26,887 nt of DNA from JBQCHF01 sp051953655 (GCA_051953655.1 JBQCIO010000085.1:1-26887), one strand, 5' to 3'; counted from the stretch's first letter, positions 15,519-23,668 are shown. Notes: generated by a model not told the origin, from the letters alone. A program made the numbers and translations.

Positions 15519-16415
15519 GTGCGGTTCGGACTGGTGGGCACGGGCCACTGGGCGCGCACGGTGCACGGGAAGGTCCTCGCCCGGCATCCGAGGGCCGAGC
15601 TGGTCGGCGTCTGGGGACGCGACCCCGGCCGGACGTCCACGGCAGCGGCAGCGCTCGGGACCCGGCCCTACGCCGACGTCGAGGCGCTGCTGGACGCCGT
15701 CGACGCCCTGGCCCTGGCGGTGCCCCCGCCGGTGCAGGCCGCGCACGCGATCACCGCAGCCAGGGCCGGTAAGCACCTGCTGCTGGACAAGCCGGTGGCC
15801 CTGTCCCCCGACGACGCCCACGAGCTCGCGCAGGCGGCCGAAGGGTCGAGGATCGCCTCGGTCGTCTTCTTCACCTCGCGCTTCGACGCCGCCCGCCGGG
15901 CCTGGCTCTACGAGATGAGCGCCGCGCCCGGATGGAGCGGCGCGGAGGCCGCCTGGACGGGCAACATCTTCGCGCCGGGCAGCCCCTACGCGGAGTCGGA
16001 GTGGCGCCAGGAGCACGGCGGGCTGTGGGACGTCGGCCCGCACGCGCTGTCGATGCTGGTGCCGCTGCTCGGCGAGGTCGTCTCGGTGCAGGCGGTCGCC
16101 GGCCAGGGCGACACGGTGCGGCTGCTGCTCGCGCACGAGCGCGGGGCGACCAGCAGCGCCGTGCTGAGCCTCACCGCTCCCCCCGCCGCCGCCCGCAGCG
16201 ACCTCACCGTGTGGGGCGAGCGCGGCGTCGAGCACCTGCCGTCCAGCGGCCCGGCGAAGCTCGCCTTCGCCACCGCCGTCGACGAGCTGGTCGCTGCCGC
16301 CGACGGCGGGCCCGCGCACCCGGCCGGCCTGGCGCTCGGCGTGCACGTGGTCGAGGTGCTGGCCGCCGCCGAACGCGCTCTGGCGACGCGGACGGCACAG
16401 GAGGTGCGGCGGTAG
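15519..16415 (+). CDS. Gfo/Idh/MocA family NAD(P)-dependent oxidoreductase
   Basis: A 298-aa dehydrogenase with an N-terminal Rossmann fold (FGLVGTGHWA, residues 3-12) and the family motif HLLLDKPVAL with the catalytic Lys K91. The C-terminal half has GGLWDVGPHALSM, whose D171 and H175 match the sugar-binding Asp/His pair. Such enzymes oxidise or reduce sugar or inositol derivatives with NAD(P); the substrate is unknown. GTG 15519 was chosen because AGGAGG at 15506-15511 lies 7 nt upstream. An earlier GTG at 15471 overlaps the pirin stop but has no such site. The protein is slightly shorter than the usual ~330 residues. Confidence 0.88.
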   Translation: MRFGLVGTGHWARTVHGKVLARHPRAELVGVWGRDPGRTSTAAAALGTRPYADVEALLDAVDALALAVPPPVQAAHAITAARAGKHLLLDKPVALSPDDAHELAQAAEGSRIASVVFFTSRFDAARRAWLYEMSAAPGWSGAEAAWTGNIFAPGSPYAESEWRQEHGGLWDVGPHALSMLVPLLGEVVSVQAVAGQGDTVRLLLAHERGATSSAVLSLTAPPAAARSDLTVWGERGVEHLPSSGPAKLAFATAVDELVAAADGGPAHPAGLALGVHVVEVLAAAERALATRTAQEVRR

Positions 16416-16889
16416 GGGCGGGTGGCGGTCCTGCTCGGGGGTGGAAGGCGCTGGTGTCGACGGCCGGACCCGCTGGAGCGGGCTCGGCGGGCCGGCGGCG
16501 GTCGGGGCCGGGGTTGAAAAGCGCTGGTGACGGCGGCGGCCCCGCTCGGGACGGGTCCCGCCGGCCTGTCGCGAACAATGTGACGGCATTGCATGCTTTC
16601 TCGGGGCGTGTCGCACCTCTACCGTCACAGTCTGCGCAGTGCGGTGATCGACTGGAACGTTGGTGGCCGACTCGCCGGCGTGTCGTGCACCAGCTGTCCA
16701 CTCGGGCGCCGCAACAGCTCGACGCGTGCCCGGACAACGCCCGCGACCGCCGGCCGGCCAGCAGACCCGCCCCCACGCCCGCTTCCGCCGTCATCAGCGC
16801 CGTTGACCGTGCTCAGCACCAACAGAGGCGGATGACAGCAGCGACCCGCGTCGGACGCACGACCCGTCGGCCGTCGCGCCGTTGACGCC
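16416..16889. other. 474-bp gap without a supported gene
   Basis: Between the oxidoreductase stop and the DUF72 stop no convincing gene was found. Small frames at 16593-16835 (+) and 16625-16822 (-) show clearly fewer G/C third positions than the neighbouring genes and no recognisable motif. The first third holds a 73-bp imperfect tandem repeat (separate entry). Around 16575-16600 there is a locally less GC-rich patch with a CAATG-N6-CATTG dyad. It could be a small-RNA locus or a decayed gene, with no proof of either. Confidence 0.5.
16421..16566. repeat. imperfect tandem repeat, two units with 73-bp period
   Basis: GGCGGTC recurs at 16424 and 16497, and GCGCTGGTG at 16448 and 16521, both with an offset of exactly 73. 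The units also share a GAA-rich step and a CCCGCT block. Each carries a short hairpin: CCCGCT-GG-AGCGGG at 16469-16482 and CGGGAC-GG-GTCCCG at 16547-16560. It lies directly after the oxidoreductase stop, so a duplicated terminator is possible. Confidence 0.5.
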
Positions 16890-17813
16890 TCATCGCCTCG
16901 GCCGGGCCGGGACGGGCCGGCCGGGCACCGGACACGGCAGACCCAGCCGCTGGGCCAGCGCGAGGGCGTCCCAGGGGGCGTGGCCTGCTGCGTCGTTGTC
17001 GAAGTACACGACGACGTCGCGCCCGCCGGGCAGCGCCGGCGCGGGCGGTCCGGACAGCGCGGCCCCCGGGGCGTCCCGCCCCGCCGCCCACGCCCGGATC
17101 TTCTCCGCCCACCGGTCCAGCAGCGGTCCCTCGTAGGCGCTGGTGTAGAGCTCCTCGGCCCCGTGCAGACGCACGTAGACCAGGTCGCTGCTGACGTCCT
17201 CGAGCATCGGGTAGCGCCCCGCGCTGTCCGAGACCACGTTCGCCACGGCGTGGCGAACGTGGCGACGCAGCAGCTCGACGTACTCCGACCCCGCGTAGGA
17301 CGGATGCCGCGCCTCGATGGCGTGCCGTAGCGGGCGGTCGACGTCGGTGGTGGTCCAGACCCGACCCTCGAAGCGGGGGTCGTGCTGCTGCGCGAGCAGT
17401 GCCGCCTGGCCGCTGGTGCGCGGCAGCAGGGACAGGAAGGCGTCCAACCGCTCGGCGTCCAAAGGCAGGGTGGGCGGCAGCTGCCACAGCAGCGGTCCGA
17501 GCTTCTCGCCCAGCGCGAGCAGGCCGCTGGCCAGGAAGTTGGCCAGCGCGGCCTCGACGTCGGCGAGCTTGCGCACGTGGGTGATGTAGCGCGAGCCCTT
17601 CACCGCGAACAGGGTGCCGGGCGGGGTCTGCGCGTACCACGCCGTGTAGGAGGTCGGCTTCTGCAGCCGGTAGAAGCTGGCGTTGAGCTCCACCGTGGAC
17701 AGCAACGACGTGGCGTGCTCCAGCTCGCGCCGGTGCGCCAGACCCTTCGGGTAGAAGTCGCCGCGCCAGCCGGCGTACGACCAGCCGGAGATGCCCACCC
17801 GAACGATGCCCAC
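16890..17813 (-). CDS. DUF72 (YecE-like) protein
   Basis: A 307-aa TIM-barrel-like protein of the DUF72 family. Family features are GISGWSYAGWRGDFYPKGL near the N-terminus, STVELNASFYRLQKPTSYTAW, FAVKGSRYITH, LVYVRLHGAEELYTSAY and VVYFDNDAAGHAPWDAL near the C-terminus. No biochemical function is established for the family. GTG 17813 gives the longest form. A second GTG at 17798 (VGISGW) may be the true start, since the purine-rich GAGAGG sits immediately before the first GTG and would be a somewhat distant Shine-Dalgarno for the second. The tail is Pro/Arg-rich. A hairpin separates it from the upstream dehydrogenase, so it is probably transcribed alone. Confidence 0.88.
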   Translation of the reverse strand: MGIVRVGISGWSYAGWRGDFYPKGLAHRRELEHATSLLSTVELNASFYRLQKPTSYTAWYAQTPPGTLFAVKGSRYITHVRKLADVEAALANFLASGLLALGEKLGPLLWQLPPTLPLDAERLDAFLSLLPRTSGQAALLAQQHDPRFEGRVWTTTDVDRPLRHAIEARHPSYAGSEYVELLRRHVRHAVANVVSDSAGRYPMLEDVSSDLVYVRLHGAEELYTSAYEGPLLDRWAEKIRAWAAGRDAPGAALSGPPAPALPGGRDVVVYFDNDAAGHAPWDALALAQRLGLPCPVPGRPVPARPRR

Positions 17814-17848
17814 CTCTCGGTGTTACCCCCGCTGGGCCCGCACGTGCA

Positions 17849-17883
17849 CGCCCCCTCCGTCCCGGGTCGGGACGAAGGGGGCG
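17849..17883 (-). terminator. hairpin terminator after the zinc dehydrogenase gene
   Basis: Sixteen-base arms pair with a single mismatch around a GGT loop; the stem includes CGCCCCC and CGTCCCG blocks. It lies 58 bp beyond the dehydrogenase stop and before the DUF72 start on the minus strand. There is no T-run, so it is an L-shaped GC hairpin of the actinobacterial kind. Confidence 0.65.
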
Positions 17884-17940
17884 GCGTCTGCCGGCTGCGG
17901 CGGCCGAGGATCAGGCCGCGGGCGCCCTGGAGGAGAAGGC

Positions 17941-19083
17941 TCAGGCGGCGGGGTGCAGCAGCACCTTGGTCCAGCCGTCCTCGCGGGCGTCGAAGCGCTG
18001 GTAGCCCTCGGGCGCCTGGGCCAGCCCGAGCTCCTGGCTCACGATCATCCCGGGCGTGGCCCGCCCGGCGATGATGAGGTCGCGCAGGTACCGGTTGTAG
18101 CGCTTGACCGGCGCCTGACCGGTGCCGAGCTGGATGCCCTTGGTGAACAGGGTGCCCCAGTCGAAGCCGATGCGACCCTGCTTGGCGCCCTCGGTCGGCG
18201 CACCCGGGTCCGACGGCACGTAGACGCCGACGATGCCGAGGCCGCCGGCGGAGCGGACCGACGCGACCAGGTTGTCCAGCACCATCTCGGGGTGCTCGTC
18301 GCCGCTCGCGTCGTGCGCCTGCCAGCCGACGGCGTCGACGCCGCGGTCGGCACCGATGCCCTTGGTGGCGTCCAGTACGGCCTGCACCGGGTCGCTGCTG
18401 GAGTAGTCGATGCCCGTGGCGCCGATCTTCTCCGCCAGGGCGAGCCGGTCCTTCTCCTTGTCCACCACGAAGACCTGGCTGGCGCCGCGCAGGAAGCTCG
18501 AGTGCGCGGCCATCCAGCCGACCGGGCCGCCGCCGTAGACGACCACGGTGTCCCCCGGTCCCACCCCGGCCATCTCGGTGCCGTGGTAGCCGGTGGGGAA
18601 GATGTCGCTGAGCATGGTGAAGTCGTTCTCGTGCTCGGTGCCCTGCGGCAGCTCGAGCAGGTTGAAGTCGGCGTAGGGCACCCGCAGGTACTCGGCCTGG
18701 CCGCCCTCGTAGGGACCCATGTTGGCGTAGCCGTAGGCAGCGCCGTCGACCCCCGGCGTGGGGTTGGTGCGCAGGCAGAACGACGTCCAGCCGTTGTTGC
18801 AGTTCTGGCAGGTCCCGCAGGCGATGTTGAACGGCACCGAGACGCGGTCGCCCTTCTTGACCCGGGTGACGCCCGGGCCGACCTCCTCGACGACGCCCAT
18901 GTTCTCGTGGCCGAGGATCTTGCCCTCCTCCACGCTGGTGCGGCCCTCGTACATGTGCAGGTCCGAGCCGCAGATGTTCGTGGTGGTGATGCGCACGATC
19001 GCGTCGTTGGGGTCCTGGACGCGCGGGTCGGGCCGGTCCTCGACGACGACCTTGCGGGGACCCTGATAGACGACGGCCTTCAT
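17941..19083 (-). CDS. zinc-dependent alcohol dehydrogenase, glutathione-independent formaldehyde dehydrogenase type
   Basis: A 380-aa medium-chain dehydrogenase. Catalytic zinc residues are C38 (NICGSDLHMYEG) with H59 and E60 (GHENMG). The structural zinc uses C89, C92, C95 and C103 (CGTCQNC then SFC). The Rossmann motif is YGGGPVGWMA. NICGSDLHMYEGRT, FPTGYHGTE and the inserted VGWQAHDASGDEHPE segment are typical of the FdhA-like subgroup, whose Pseudomonas member dismutates formaldehyde with tightly bound NAD. Many actinobacterial members are only annotated as zinc dehydrogenases, so the substrate is uncertain. ATG 19083 follows a GGGAGAGG purine run. It is single, bracketed by hairpins on both sides. 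Confidence 0.88.
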   Translation of the reverse strand: MKAVVYQGPRKVVVEDRPDPRVQDPNDAIVRITTTNICGSDLHMYEGRTSVEEGKILGHENMGVVEEVGPGVTRVKKGDRVSVPFNIACGTCQNCNNGWTSFCLRTNPTPGVDGAAYGYANMGPYEGGQAEYLRVPYADFNLLELPQGTEHENDFTMLSDIFPTGYHGTEMAGVGPGDTVVVYGGGPVGWMAAHSSFLRGASQVFVVDKEKDRLALAEKIGATGIDYSSSDPVQAVLDATKGIGADRGVDAVGWQAHDASGDEHPEMVLDNLVASVRSAGGLGIVGVYVPSDPGAPTEGAKQGRIGFDWGTLFTKGIQLGTGQAPVKRYNRYLRDLIIAGRATPGMIVSQELGLAQAPEGYQRFDAREDGWTKVLLHPAA

Positions 19084-19172
19084 GCCTCTCCCTCTGCTCG
19101 CTGCGGCCCCGCCCGGGCACGGTGCCGCTTCCGTATGCAGGGCTGTCCGGGCTGGCGGGGAGGAAACACGGC

Positions 19173-19205
19173 GGGGGCGCCGGAACGAGAAGTTCCGGCG
19201 CCCCC
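19173..19205 (-). terminator. strong hairpin terminator after dctA
   Basis: GGGGGCGCCGGAAC (19173-19186) pairs perfectly with GTTCCGGCGCCCCC (19192-19205) around a GAGAA loop. Flanking CAC and GTG can extend it with a bulge. It begins 14 bp beyond the dctA stop on the minus strand. No T-run follows. Confidence 0.8.
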
Positions 19206-19218
19206 GTGTGGTACGTGC

Positions 19219-20625
19219 TCAGGCCCGTGCGACCTCGCGCGCGTCGCGGACGTCCAGCGGCTCGCCCGGGGCGGGCGCGTCGGCCGGCCCCACCTGGTCG
19301 AGGTTGGTGGACTCGTCGAAGGGCAGCTCGCCGGAGAGCACACGCACCGCCTGCCCCTTGTCCAGCTCGCCAGTCCACGCACCGACCACCACGGTGGCCA
19401 CGGCGTTGCCGGCGAAGTTGGTCAGCGCCCTGGCCTCGGACATGAACCGGTCGATGCCGACGATCAGGCCGACGCCGTCGACGAGGTCGGGCCGGTGCGA
19501 CTGAAGGCCACCGGCCAGCGTGGCCAGACCGGCGCCGCTGACGCCGGCCGCGCCCTTGCTGGCCACGACCATGAACAGCAGCAGGCCGATCTGCTCCCCG
19601 ATCGACATGGGCTTGCCCAGGGCGTCGGCCACGAACAGCGAGGCCATCGTGAGGTAGATGGCGGTGCCGTCGAGGTTGAAGGAGTAGCCGGTCGGCACCG
19701 TGATGCCGACCACCGAGCGGCTCACACCCAGGTGCTCCATCTTCGCGATGAGCCGCGGCAGCGCGGTCTCCGACGACGACGTCGACAGGATGAGCAGGAA
19801 CTCGCGGGCGAGGTAGCGCAGCAGCGAGAAGACGTTCATGCCGGCCACGAGCCGGAGCACCGCCCCGAGCACCACGAACACGAAGATGGCGCAGGTCACG
19901 TAGAAGCCGAGCATCACGACGGCCAGACCCTTGAGCGCGTCGACGCCGGTTGCGCCGACCAGCGCGGCCATCGCACCGAACGCACCGATCGGGGCCGTCC
20001 ACATGACCATGGCGAGGATCTTGAAGACGAGCCGCTGGAAGTAGCCCACCGCGGTGAGGATCGGCTGGCCGGACGGGCCGAGGGCTTGCACGGCGAACCC
20101 GACGAGCAGCGCGACGAAGAGCGCCTGCAGCACCTCGCCGGCGGTCAGCGAGGACACCAGCGTCTTGGGGATGATGCCGAGCAGGAAGTCGATGGTGCCC
20201 GAGCTCTCGCCGCCGGCCGCCTTGCCACCGGCCGCCTTGGCCGCCGCGGTCAGGTGCAGGCCGCTGCCCGGGTGCAGCAGGTTGCCGACGACCAGGCCGA
20301 TCGCCAGCGCCACCGTGGACATCACGAGGAAGTACGCCAGCGCGAGACCGCCGACGCGGCCGACCCGGGCGGCCTGCCGCACCGAGCCGACGCCCAGCAC
20401 GATGGTGCAGAAGATGATCGGGCTGATCATCATCTTGATGAGCGCGACGAACGCCGTGCCGAGCGGCTTGAGCTGCTTGGCGACGTCGGGGGCGACCAGG
20501 CCGACGACGACGCCGGCCACGACGGCCACGATGACCGACAGGTAGAGCCAGTGGGTCCGGTCGCGGTGCGGAGCGGCTCCGCCGGCCGACGGGCCGGACA
20601 GGGACGCGGTGTGCGGGGAGGCCAT
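19219..20625 (-). CDS. dctA: C4-dicarboxylate:cation symporter, DctA type
   Basis: A 468-aa DAACS-family membrane transporter for succinate, fumarate or malate (glutamate or aspartate cannot be excluded). Diagnostic motifs are LSTSSSETALPRLIAKME (around residue 280, the re-entrant-loop serine motif), then SRSVVGITVPTGYSFNLDGTAIYLTMASLF (around residue 305) and IDRFMSEARALTNFAGNAVATVVV. These follow E. coli DctA closely. The N-terminal ~25 residues are polar; a ~20-residue Ala/Gly/Lys insertion follows the HPGSGLHL loop. ATG 20625 has AGGAG 5 nt upstream. It is divergent from a citrate/C4-dicarboxylate-type sensor kinase gene across 125 bp, the usual layout for a regulated dicarboxylate carrier. 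Confidence 0.92.
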   Translation of the reverse strand: MASPHTASLSGPSAGGAAPHRDRTHWLYLSVIVAVVAGVVVGLVAPDVAKQLKPLGTAFVALIKMMISPIIFCTIVLGVGSVRQAARVGRVGGLALAYFLVMSTVALAIGLVVGNLLHPGSGLHLTAAAKAAGGKAAGGESSGTIDFLLGIIPKTLVSSLTAGEVLQALFVALLVGFAVQALGPSGQPILTAVGYFQRLVFKILAMVMWTAPIGAFGAMAALVGATGVDALKGLAVVMLGFYVTCAIFVFVVLGAVLRLVAGMNVFSLLRYLAREFLLILSTSSSETALPRLIAKMEHLGVSRSVVGITVPTGYSFNLDGTAIYLTMASLFVADALGKPMSIGEQIGLLLFMVVASKGAAGVSGAGLATLAGGLQSHRPDLVDGVGLIVGIDRFMSEARALTNFAGNAVATVVVGAWTGELDKGQAVRVLSGELPFDESTNLDQVGPADAPAPGEPLDVRDAREVARA

Positions 20626-20649
20626 GCCTGCTCCTGCCTTCTCGCTGCA

Positions 20650-20670
20650 CCGGCGGGACCGTCCCGCCGG
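20650..20670. promoter_or_regulatory. 21-bp palindrome in the dctA leader region
   Basis: CCGGCGGGAC and GTCCCGCCGG flank a single central C: a perfect 10-bp dyad that starts 24 bp upstream of the dctA ATG. It could be an operator or an RNA hairpin in the dctA leader. Confidence 0.5.
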
Positions 20671-20710
20671 GTCTGGGGAACTGTGGCTGTCGTCACACCG
20701 AGAGGTCACC

Positions 20711-20731
20711 CTTTCGTTCGTTACGTTCACG
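20711..20731. promoter_or_regulatory. CGTT-repeat patch in the dctA/kinase spacer
   Basis: TTTCGTTCGTTACGTTCACG is clearly less GC-rich than its surroundings and repeats CGTT three times. CitB/DcuR-type regulators bind AT-richer direct-repeat sites, so this is a candidate site for the neighbouring response regulator. This is an inference only. Confidence 0.3.
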
Positions 20732-20750
20732 CACCCGGCACACTGGTCAG

Positions 20751-22412
20751 GTGCGTCCGGGTCGATGGAGCCTCGCGCGGCAGCTGCTCGCTCTGCAGGT
20801 GCTGCTGCTCGTGCTCGTGCTGCTCGCGGCCGCTCTGGCCGCCACTCTGCAGGCCCAGTCGCGGACCACGAACCGTGTGCGCGACGAGGTCCTCGTGCTC
20901 TCCCGAACCCTGGCGGTGAGCCCACAGGTCTCCGCGGCGGCCACCTCGGCCGACCCGCCGGCGGTGCTGCAGCCCTACGCCGAGCGGGTGCGGCGCGACA
21001 CCGGCGTCGACTTCGTCGTCTTCATGGCTCCTGACCGCACCCGCTGGTCGCACCCGGTCCCGTCGCGCATCGGTGAGCCGTTCATCGGCACCATCGCCCC
21101 GGCGCTGGCGGGGCGGGCCTTCACCGAGACCTACACCGGAACGCTCGGCCCGTCGGTGCGCGCGGTGGCGCCCATCCGGGACGCGGGCGGACAGATCGTG
21201 GGCCTGGTCTCCGTGGGCATCACGACGGCCTCCATCCATCAGCAGCTGCTGCACCAGCTGCCCCTGCTCGGCGGCGCACTCCTGCTGCTCCTGCTGGTCG
21301 CCGTGGCCGGCGCGGTGCTGGTCAGCCGCCGGCTCCGGCGGCAGACCCGGGGGCTCACGCCGGTCGAGATGGGGCGGATGCTCGAGCACCACGACGCGGT
21401 CCTGCACGCCGTGCGTGAGGGCGTCGTGGTGCTGGACCGGGACCGGACGGTGGCCCTGCTCAACGACGGCGCACGCCGGCTGCTCGGGCTGCCCGCCGCG
21501 CCGGCCGGGACCGACCGGGACCCGGTGCTGGGCCGTCTGGTCGCCGACCTCGGCCTGCCCGACGCGCTCGCGTCGTCCCTGGAGCAGGGGCGCGCGATGG
21601 ACGACGAGCTGCACCCGGCGGCGGGCCGGGTCCTCGTGGTCAACCAGTCCGACGCCGTGTGGGAGGGCCGCGTGCTCGGCACCGTGGCGACCTTGCGCGA
21701 CCGGACCGAGCTGCAGGAGCTCACCGGCGAGCTGGACTCCACGCGCGCGTTCGCCGAGTCACTGCGCTCGCAGGCGCACGAGTCGGCCAACCGCCTGCAC
21801 ACCGTGGTGGCCCTGGTCGAGACCGGGCGCTACGAGCAGGCCGTCGAGTTCGCCACCGCCGAGCTCGAGCTGTCCCAGGCCCTGGCGGACCAGCTGCTGG
21901 ACGACGTCGACGAGCCGGTGCTAGCCGCGCTGCTGCTGAGCAAGGCCGCGCAGGCGCACGAGCGCGGGGTCGAGCTGGTCGTCGAGCAGCACGGGCAGCG
22001 GCGTGGGCACGACATCGGCGAGCGGGTCCCGGCCCGGGATCTCGTGACGGTGGTGGGCAACCTGGTGGACAACGCGGTCGACGCCGTGCTGGAGACGCCG
22101 CCACCCCGGAAGGTGCACGTGCTGATCGAGCGCGACGAGGCCGCCGTGCGAGTACGCGTCCGCGACACCGGTCCGGGACTGAGCCCGCAGCAGCTGGACC
22201 GCGCGCTGCAGCGGGGCTGGTCAACCAAACCCGCCGCCGGCGCGGCCGGCAACCGCGGCCTCGGGCTGTCCCTCGTGCAGGAGGTCCTGCGCAGGCACGG
22301 TGGGCGGCTGGAGGTCGCACCGGCCGGACCTGACGACGTCGGCGCCTCGCTCCTCGCGGTCCTGCCCTTCGCAGCCCGGGACTCCTACGGAGCATCGGAG
22401 CCAGCCCGATGA
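20751..22412 (+). CDS. sensor histidine kinase, CitA/DcuS family
   Basis: A 553-aa membrane kinase. TM1 is ~10-32 and TM2 ~168-193; between them lies an extracytoplasmic Cache/PAS sensor domain with TRWSHPVPSRIGEPF (~97-111), very like the citrate/C4-dicarboxylate-binding segment of CitA and DcuS. A cytoplasmic PAS domain (~210-320) precedes the kinase core. The phosphorylated His is H343 in RSQAHESANRLH. The ATP-binding domain has N437 and N441 (GNLVDNAVDA), DTGPG (472-476) and GLGL (503-506). It probably senses a di- or tricarboxylate and controls the divergent dctA. GTG 20751 has no Shine-Dalgarno; CACACT ends 6 nt upstream, hinting at a leaderless mRNA. The stop overlaps the regulator start (ATGA). 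Confidence 0.93.
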   Translation: MRPGRWSLARQLLALQVLLLVLVLLAAALAATLQAQSRTTNRVRDEVLVLSRTLAVSPQVSAAATSADPPAVLQPYAERVRRDTGVDFVVFMAPDRTRWSHPVPSRIGEPFIGTIAPALAGRAFTETYTGTLGPSVRAVAPIRDAGGQIVGLVSVGITTASIHQQLLHQLPLLGGALLLLLLVAVAGAVLVSRRLRRQTRGLTPVEMGRMLEHHDAVLHAVREGVVVLDRDRTVALLNDGARRLLGLPAAPAGTDRDPVLGRLVADLGLPDALASSLEQGRAMDDELHPAAGRVLVVNQSDAVWEGRVLGTVATLRDRTELQELTGELDSTRAFAESLRSQAHESANRLHTVVALVETGRYEQAVEFATAELELSQALADQLLDDVDEPVLAALLLSKAAQAHERGVELVVEQHGQRRGHDIGERVPARDLVTVVGNLVDNAVDAVLETPPPRKVHVLIERDEAAVRVRVRDTGPGLSPQQLDRALQRGWSTKPAAGAAGNRGLGLSLVQEVLRRHGGRLEVAPAGPDDVGASLLAVLPFAARDSYGASEPAR

Positions 22413-23095
22413 CCGGGGCGGTCCAGGTCCTCGTGGTGGAGGACGAACCATTGGTGGCCGAGGCGCACGCCACCTACGTGCGGCGGGTGCCCGGGTTCGA
22501 GGTCGCGGGAGTGGTGAACGGCGGGCGGGACGCGCTGCGGGCGGTGCGCGACCGCCCCGTCGACGTGCTGCTGCTCGACTTCAACCTGCCCGACCTGCAC
22601 GGGCTGGAGGTGTGCCGGGCGCTGCGGGGCGCCGGTGCCCCGGTCGACGTCATCGCGGTCACGTCCGCGCGCGACCTCGCCTCGGTGCGGGCGGCGGTGT
22701 CCGTCGGCGTGGTGCAGTACCTGCTCAAGCCGTTCACCTTCGCCTCGCTGCGCGACAAGCTCGAGCGCTACTCCTCCTACCGCGAGCAGGTGCAGGCCGG
22801 CGGCATGGCGGCTGGCCAGGGCGAGGTGGACCGTGCGCTGGCGTCGCTGCGCGGGGTCTCGTCGGGCACGCTGCCCAGCGGGCTGTCGGCGGAGACCCTC
22901 GAGGCGGTCGCCCGCGCCCTGCAGGACGAGCCCGGGGCGCTGTCCGCGGCGCAGGTGGCGATCCAGTGCGGCGTCTCCCGGGTCACCGCCCGGCGCTACC
23001 TCGAGCACCTGGCCGAGTCCGGGACCGCCGTGCGCCGCCAGCGCTACGGCCGCACCGGGCGCCCCGAGGTGGAGTACGCCTGGACCGCGCGCTGA
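22409..23095 (+). CDS. response regulator, CitB/DcuR family
   Basis: A 228-aa regulator. The receiver domain has acidic pocket E11-D12, phosphoacceptor D57 (LLLDFNLPD), T85 and K107 (LLKPF). The linker and C-terminal domain (~165-225) carry a winged-helix type HTH: ALSAAQVAIQCGVSRVTARRYLEHLAESG, the characteristic end of CitB/DcuR regulators. Its ATG overlaps the kinase stop by 4 bases, so the pair is co-translated. The likely target is the dctA promoter in the adjoining divergent spacer, by analogy with DcuSR and CitAB systems. No alternative start is needed. Confidence 0.93.
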   Translation: MTGAVQVLVVEDEPLVAEAHATYVRRVPGFEVAGVVNGGRDALRAVRDRPVDVLLLDFNLPDLHGLEVCRALRGAGAPVDVIAVTSARDLASVRAAVSVGVVQYLLKPFTFASLRDKLERYSSYREQVQAGGMAAGQGEVDRALASLRGVSSGTLPSGLSAETLEAVARALQDEPGALSAAQVAIQCGVSRVTARRYLEHLAESGTAVRRQRYGRTGRPEVEYAWTAR

Positions 23096-23104
23096 CTCCT
23101 CTGG

Positions 23105-23110
23105 CACGGT
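23105..23110 (+). promoter_or_regulatory. possible -10 element (CANNNT) before osmC-like gene
   Basis: CACGGT ends exactly 6 nt before the ATG and no Shine-Dalgarno is visible. It resembles CACACT before the kinase gene. Weak on its own. Confidence 0.2.
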
Positions 23111-23116
23111 CGGGGC

Positions 23117-23536
23117 ATGGCTGACACCCACCGCACCGTCGTCGTCGAGCGCACCGCGGCCGGCACCTTCGTGGCCCGCAACGAGCGAGGCGGCACCCTG
23201 ACCATGGCCACCGGGGGCGAGTCCTTCACCCCGACCGAGCTGCTGCTCGCCGCGATCGGCGGCTGCACCGCCATCGACGTCGACATCCTCACCACCCGCC
23301 GCGCCGAGCCGAGCTCGTTCTCGCTCACCGTGGAGGCGGACAAGGTGCGTGACGAGAACGGCAACCATCTCACCGACGTCGAGGTCACCTTCCGGATCAC
23401 CTTCCCCGACGGCGACGCCGGCGACGCCGCCCGCGCCCTGCTCCCCGACGCCGTCCAGCGCTCGCACGACCGCCTCTGCACCGTGGGTCGCACGGTCGAG
23501 CTGGCGACGCCGGTGGGGACGCGGATCGAGGAGTGA
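23117..23536 (+). CDS. OsmC family peroxidase/redox protein
   Basis: A 139-aa OsmC-fold protein. The two redox cysteines are C50 (AAIGGCTAIDVD) and C121 (RLCTVGRTVEL), the arrangement used by OsmC/Ohr/YhfA proteins to reduce hydroperoxides. ESFTPTELLLAAIGGC is a family hallmark. The sequence is closer to the general OsmC/YhfA branch than to Ohr. Lack of the canonical Ohr context and of a nearby OhrR regulator leaves the physiological peroxide open. It follows the response regulator by 21 bp but has its own possible promoter, so co-transcription is uncertain. Confidence 0.88.
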   Translation: MADTHRTVVVERTAAGTFVARNERGGTLTMATGGESFTPTELLLAAIGGCTAIDVDILTTRRAEPSSFSLTVEADKVRDENGNHLTDVEVTFRITFPDGDAGDAARALLPDAVQRSHDRLCTVGRTVELATPVGTRIEE

Positions 23537-23656
23537 GAGGCAGGCCTGGCCAAGCTCCACAAGACGCTCAAGAACGGCTCTAGCCAGTCGAGGAGTCGTG
23601 ACCTGATCGGGTCGGATTTTGGCTGTCTGGCAGGCAGAACTGTCGGTACCCGCGTC

Positions 23657-23662
23657 TAGGTT
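23657..23662 (+). promoter_or_regulatory. candidate -10 element of a leaderless DUF222 transcript
   Basis: TAGGTT (TANNNT form) ends 6 nt before the GTG at 23669, with no Shine-Dalgarno in between and no clear -35. Confidence 0.35.
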
Positions 23663-23668
23663 CGAGGT

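Noticed and set aside
16625..16822. 65-aa minus-strand frame in the same gap, with a TTG start.
   Set aside because: G/C at third positions is visibly lower than in neighbouring genes and there is no recognisable domain.
16593..16835. 80-aa plus-strand frame in the 474-bp gap.
   Set aside because: No Shine-Dalgarno, Pro/Arg/Thr-rich without motif and third positions less G/C-biased than real genes here.
17600..20650. Long minus-strand frame spanning DUF72, dehydrogenase and dctA (1016 aa).
   Set aside because: It is an alternate frame of three well-supported genes and even crosses two hairpin terminators.
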